In this document: positions 13,735-15,912 of the stretch, piece by piece
Layout of the letters: each line of letters starts with the position of its first letter
Numbering within the stretch: position 1 is the stretch's first letter
Source of the DNA: Flavobacteriales bacterium
GTDB lineage: Bacteria; Bacteroidota; Bacteroidia; NORP154
Direction of reading: 5' to 3'
NCBI GenBank assembly: GCA_012965625.1
Contig: DTSC01000087.1
Span: forward strand, 1-15,912
Length of the DNA stretch: 15,912 bases
Notes under the pieces: model-generated
What the model was told of the DNA's origin: nothing
The model's database searches: none
What the model saw: the letters and a program-made list of their open reading frames with translations, nothing else
Made by a program: the position numbers and the translations under genes

Positions 13735-15051
13735 TTAAATTATTCTCTTTCGATGACTATGCTTTATCCCAAATTCCTCAAGTTCTTCAAGAACAGGATT
13801 GTATATCTCCGGGTAAATAGGTAATACTGAACCTCTCAATGTTATCTTATCTTCTAATATCAATCTTGCTGAAATAGCTACAGGTAATGAAACAGCCATT
13901 GCCATTGCACTGTCACCTCCTAGAATCCCATTAACTACCATTGTTGATGACCATTTTTCCCGTTTCCCGTTAAAATCAACTATAATATCATCATGAATTA
14001 TCGCCATATCATTTTCATGTGGTTGATACGACATTCTTTTTAGCATCAAATCAACCAGTACATCTACATTTGATCCTTTGTCAATAGCTATTTGTTTGTC
14101 TTCGAAGAACCCCAGCCATCTTAACCTATTAATAAAATCATCATTTGTTTCGAGATTAAAATAATTGGCAATTGCCTCAGCTCCATCTTCAGATGTGTTT
14201 ACAAGACGACTTGCAAACTCATTATATGTCAGATTTTCATAAACATTAACAGTTGAATGATCTAACAGATTCAGCTTCATAAATTTTCTCATAGTATTGC
14301 ACCAGCCTGTGAACCTGAGAAGCCCTCTGTAGAAACTTACATTATCATCAAGTCCATAAGGTTCTTTATAAACTGCACATTTTCTGTTTGGATATGTTTC
14401 AAATGTTCCGAGACCTTCAAGGTCCACAATACGGAAATGATCAAAAAGATTTATTGCCTCGATAATTTTACCTTCCTTGATATATTCTCCGGAAGCCATA
14501 GATGATTTCATCAGTCCCTTTGGATTCCACGAAAACTTGTAACCAAAAGGGTTTCTGTTATCTTCAAATGAAGGTAAACCTGCTCCGTAAGAATCAAGAC
14601 TTATAACTTTGCCTCCTTTTCTTTTAATTTCATCAAGTGACTTTTTAATGCCCATATGATCAATTCCCGGATCTTCACCGATCTCATTTAAGATTATCAC
14701 ATCTGCCTTTTTAGCCTCATCATCCATTAATGTTACTTCAGGAATTGTAAAATCTGTATGTATCATATGCTTTTTGTGCTTTATACAAATCTTAGTTGAT
14801 ACTACCTGATAGATAGGAGGTATAAAATTTACAACAAGATCGGCTTCTGGAACCATTTTGTCAAGTTTCTCAAAATCCGCAGCATCCCATTGTATTACGG
14901 TTGTATTTTCTCTTCCTCCTATTATTTCATGAGCTTTCGATACAGTTCTTGTAGCAATAGTTACATGGTAATTGCATTTATCCAAAAAATAATCCACTGC
15001 TGGTTTAACTACCATACCCGCACCTAAAACTAATATTCTCTTTTTGTCCAT
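13735..15051 (-). CDS. Saccharopine reductase (LYS9-like) family protein
   Basis: NAD(P)-dependent oxidoreductase of the saccharopine dehydrogenase family, 438 residues from ATG 15051. A Rossmann fold opens the protein (RILVLGAGMVVKPAVDYF, with G10 and G12), and the segments NEIGEDPGIDH (122-132), GGKVISLDSYGAGLP, GYKFSWNPKG and YPNRKCAVY closely follow yeast LYS9-type saccharopine reductase (glutamate-forming), which links aminoadipate semialdehyde, glutamate and saccharopine. I put the start at 15051 because the fold begins there; a longer frame up to 15159 only translates the attC-like stem-loop. No promoter box is seen directly upstream, so it is probably read from the promoter of the secreted-protein gene. 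The sequence is more AT-rich than the left part of the window, and both flanks carry matching repeats, which suggest acquisition. Lysine catabolism or lysine synthesis are both possible roles. Confidence 0.85.
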   Translation of the reverse strand: MDKKRILVLGAGMVVKPAVDYFLDKCNYHVTIATRTVSKAHEIIGGRENTTVIQWDAADFEKLDKMVPEADLVVNFIPPIYQVVSTKICIKHKKHMIHTDFTIPEVTLMDDEAKKADVIILNEIGEDPGIDHMGIKKSLDEIKRKGGKVISLDSYGAGLPSFEDNRNPFGYKFSWNPKGLMKSSMASGEYIKEGKIIEAINLFDHFRIVDLEGLGTFETYPNRKCAVYKEPYGLDDNVSFYRGLLRFTGWCNTMRKFMKLNLLDHSTVNVYENLTYNEFASRLVNTSEDGAEAIANYFNLETNDDFINRLRWLGFFEDKQIAIDKGSNVDVLVDLMLKRMSYQPHENDMAIIHDDIIVDFNGKREKWSSTMVVNGILGGDSAMAMAVSLPVAISARLILEDKITLRGSVLPIYPEIYNPVLEELEEFGIKHSHRKRII

Positions 15052-15112
15052 AATAAGGTTTCTTAAAGTTGACATTTTTCTGTTATTAATTCTGGGGATC
15101 CTCCACTTTATG

Positions 15113-15169
15113 TTTGCCAACGGTGTGGCTAAAGGTAGTTGTAAATCAGCTTTAGCCATTGTTGTAAAT
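15113..15169 (-). repeat. attC-like stem-loop between two - strand genes
   Basis: On the - strand this reads TTTACAAC, aa, TGGCTAAAG, a 15-base loop, CTTTAGCCA, cacc, GTTGGCAAA. The inner stem (15126-15134 with 15150-15158) is a perfect 9 bp. The outer arms pair as CAAC/GTTG and TTT/AAA, with an A/GC internal loop. Order and size (about 57 bases; R box, unpaired spacer, L box, loop, L box, spacer, R box) are those of a short integron attC site. It begins 5 bases after the stop of the secreted-protein gene and ends 61 bases before the next start. The outer mismatch is expected if the two arms come from two different cassettes. Confidence 0.5.
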
Positions 15170-15174
15170 TGTAA

Positions 15175-15711
15175 TTAATACCAACATCTTTTTTTTGATG
15201 CATCTTTAGTTTCACCAGCTTTTCCATAGTGCTCTTTTGTTAAATTATCAGATTTAATTTTTTCTTTATTATATCTAAATTCTATTAATTTTTCTTCATT
15301 GAAATACATTCTTTCCTCGTAGAAATCCGTTTTTTCATAATAAAAAATCAACTGATTTTCTTCAAAGTAATATTCATTATAACTGTTATTGGCAGCAACC
15401 GCATTGACATGTTCAATTTTAATTAACCTATCATCATGTTCTTCTAATAAATAATATAAAGTTGTTTTACTATTGTTGGCACCAAGGCCCGGATGGTTAT
15501 TTGATTTGTATTTATCAACTTCAATTTCTGTAACACGAATGTTTGTAAACATCTTTTCATCTGAATTTTGAAAACCTTTCAGCGTTTTATTAATTTTTGC
15601 ACATTCTAACTTGATTTCTTTTATTGTTAAACGGTGGGTTTTTTCAACTTGACTAAATAAAATTGGGTTTAAAGCAATATTTAATAGGAATATGATAAAA
15701 AGTTTTTTCAT
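15175..15711 (-). CDS. Small secreted protein of unknown function
   Basis: I do not recognise the family. The 178-residue protein starts with a classical Sec signal peptide (MKKLFIIFLLNIALNPILFS, likely cut near residue 21) and has no lipobox cysteine, so it should be periplasmic or secreted. The mature part is hydrophilic, rich in Lys, Glu, Asn and Tyr; its alternating Y/E strand-like segments (YYLLEEHDDR, YNEYYFEEN, FYYEKTDFYEERMYFNEEKL) suggest a beta-sheet domain of stacked strands. It ends in KKRCWY. The gene is very AT-rich, lies between two 9-bp inverted repeats, and has a good promoter upstream. Codons 24 to 35 (KTHRLTIKEIK region) are repeated inverted at the window end. Real rather than spurious, judged by the signal peptide, promoter and start. 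Confidence 0.7.
   Translation of the reverse strand: MKKLFIIFLLNIALNPILFSQVEKTHRLTIKEIKLECAKINKTLKGFQNSDEKMFTNIRVTEIEVDKYKSNNHPGLGANNSKTTLYYLLEEHDDRLIKIEHVNAVAANNSYNEYYFEENQLIFYYEKTDFYEERMYFNEEKLIEFRYNKEKIKSDNLTKEHYGKAGETKDASKKRCWY
15608..15643 (-). repeat. Left arm of perfect 36-bp inverted repeat (in coding sequence)
   Basis: These 36 bases are the exact reverse complement of 15877-15912. They lie inside the secreted-protein gene just after the signal peptide and encode its KTHRLTIKEIK segment. The match ends at 15644/15876 on the inner side; on the outer side the window stops, so the repeat may be longer. Confidence 0.9.
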
Positions 15712-15731
15712 TAAAATTATTATTTACAACG

Positions 15732-15764
15732 TAGGGATAAACGCAATTGCGTTTATATCCCCTA
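15732..15764. repeat. Long palindrome in the leader of the secreted-protein gene
   Basis: The core ATAAACGCAATTGCGTTTAT (15737-15756) is a perfect 20-base palindrome. TAGGG on the left and CCCTA on the right extend it to 33 bases, with a 3-base bulge. It starts 21 bases upstream of the ATG, between it and the promoter, so it would fold in the mRNA leader. It resembles REP-type palindromes and would also fit the L-stem of a preceding attC-like site, since it abuts the GTTGTAAAT box. Confidence 0.75.
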
Positions 15765-15784
15765 TACAATTTACGTGTTTATCA

Positions 15785-15814
15785 CAAATCTAATGGATTT
15801 TTTATCATTGCAAA
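15785..15814 (-). promoter_or_regulatory. Bacteroidota-type promoter for the secreted-protein gene
   Basis: On the - strand TTTG (15814-15811), an 18-base spacer, then TAGATTTG (15792-15785) match the -33/-7 consensus TTTG/TAnnTTTG. It is the best promoter in the window. It points at the ATG at 15711, leaving a leader of roughly 65 bases that includes the palindrome. It lies inside the segment bounded by the 36-bp inverted repeats. Confidence 0.6.
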
Positions 15815-15876
15815 CCTGTCGGCGGCAATATGTATACCTGCTCTAAATAAGAAATTGCACAGGACATGGGCTAAAC

Positions 15877-15912
15877 AAAAACCCACCGTTTAACAATAAA
15901 AGAAATCAAGTT
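15877..15912 (+). repeat. Right arm of 36-bp inverted repeat; start-less copy of coding segment
   Basis: Read on +, from 15878 the frame gives K-T-H-R-L-T-I-K-E-I-K, identical to the secreted protein after its signal peptide, and stays open to the window edge. An in-frame TAA at 15872-15874 precedes it, so this copy has no start codon or signal peptide of its own. It may be the head of a silent partner gene, a truncated duplicate, or an assembly fault at the end of a contig. Confidence 0.8.

Larger units (their letters stand above)
13705..15121 (-). mobile_element. Cassette-like unit carrying saccharopine reductase gene
   Basis: A single-gene unit of about 1.4 kb whose two ends are 9-bp inverted copies of GTTGGCAAA. 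In integrons the 5' end of an inserted cassette comes from its own attC R' box and therefore complements its own R'' box at the 3' end, which is what is seen. The sequences match the invariant AAC/GTT triplets but not the full RYYYAAC/GTTRRRY consensus, and no integrase is in the window. The large cargo is atypical for a cassette. Confidence 0.35.
15161..15730 (-). mobile_element. Cassette-like unit carrying secreted-protein gene
   Basis: A 570-base unit holding one gene, bracketed by inverted 9-mers GTTGTAAAT (15161-15169) and ATTTACAAC (15722-15730). The same end rule as the neighbouring unit applies: the 3' end complements the 5' end of the same unit rather than that of its neighbour. Gene and unit size are typical for an integron cassette. 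The preceding attC, upstream of 15730, is not complete: its L-like stem and R' are present but I cannot find a good R'' box. Confidence 0.35.

Noticed and set aside
15052..15159. In-frame N-terminal extension of 36 residues on the saccharopine reductase
   Set aside because: It translates the attC-like stem-loop and spacer and has no resemblance to the family; the Rossmann fold begins right after Met at 15051.
15741..15893. Fifty-codon open frame on + ending ...WAKQKPTV then stop
   Set aside because: It has no ATG, begins inside the palindrome and overlaps the - strand promoter. It may be a decayed gene fragment or a boundary repeat, but I cannot support a gene.

Overview
The window looks like a chromosomal segment of a Bacteroidota bacterium, probably an aerobic or facultative member near the Cytophagales. 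The grounds are intergenic matches to the Bacteroidota -7 box TAnnTTTG, weak or absent Shine-Dalgarno sequences, and the set of protein families. This placement is inference; no rRNA or tRNA is present.

Left part (1-5711, + strand): the last bases of an upstream gene, then aceF and lpd (E2 and E3 of the pyruvate dehydrogenase complex, overlapping ATGA), then korA and korB, a 2-oxoacid:ferredoxin oxidoreductase. Two chemically different routes for oxidative decarboxylation of 2-oxoacids sit side by side: an NAD-linked, oxygen-tolerant complex and a ferredoxin-linked iron-sulfur enzyme.

Middle part (5950-11951): a TSUP (TauE/SafE) anion exporter on + meets, stop codon to stop codon, a two-gene - strand operon. 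That operon encodes an unusual fused iron-sulfur/membrane-anchor subunit and a cytoplasmic molybdopterin oxidoreductase. A divergent Crp/Fnr regulator, with cysteines partly matching those that hold the FNR cluster, shares the operon's upstream region. I read this as a candidate sulfite dehydrogenase (SoeABC-like) module with exporter and redox regulator; the substrate is inferred, not shown.

Then (12054-13498, +): a QueD-family 6-carboxytetrahydropterin synthase homologue and the oxygen-dependent coproporphyrinogen oxidase HemF, which implies access to oxygen.

Right part (about 13640-15912, - strand genes): an AT-rich region of accessory character. It has a LYS9-like saccharopine reductase gene and a small secreted protein of unknown function. 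Each gene is bracketed by its own 9-bp inverted repeat, and an attC-like stem-loop lies between them, which recalls integron gene cassettes without an integrase in view. At the very end, a perfect inverted repeat of at least 36 bp joins codons 24 to 35 of the secreted-protein gene to a start-less copy on the + strand at the window edge. The segment between the arms carries a good promoter, the start codon and the signal peptide. This is the geometry of an invertible leader/promoter switch and is the most interesting thing in the window, although an assembly artefact or simple duplication must be excluded.
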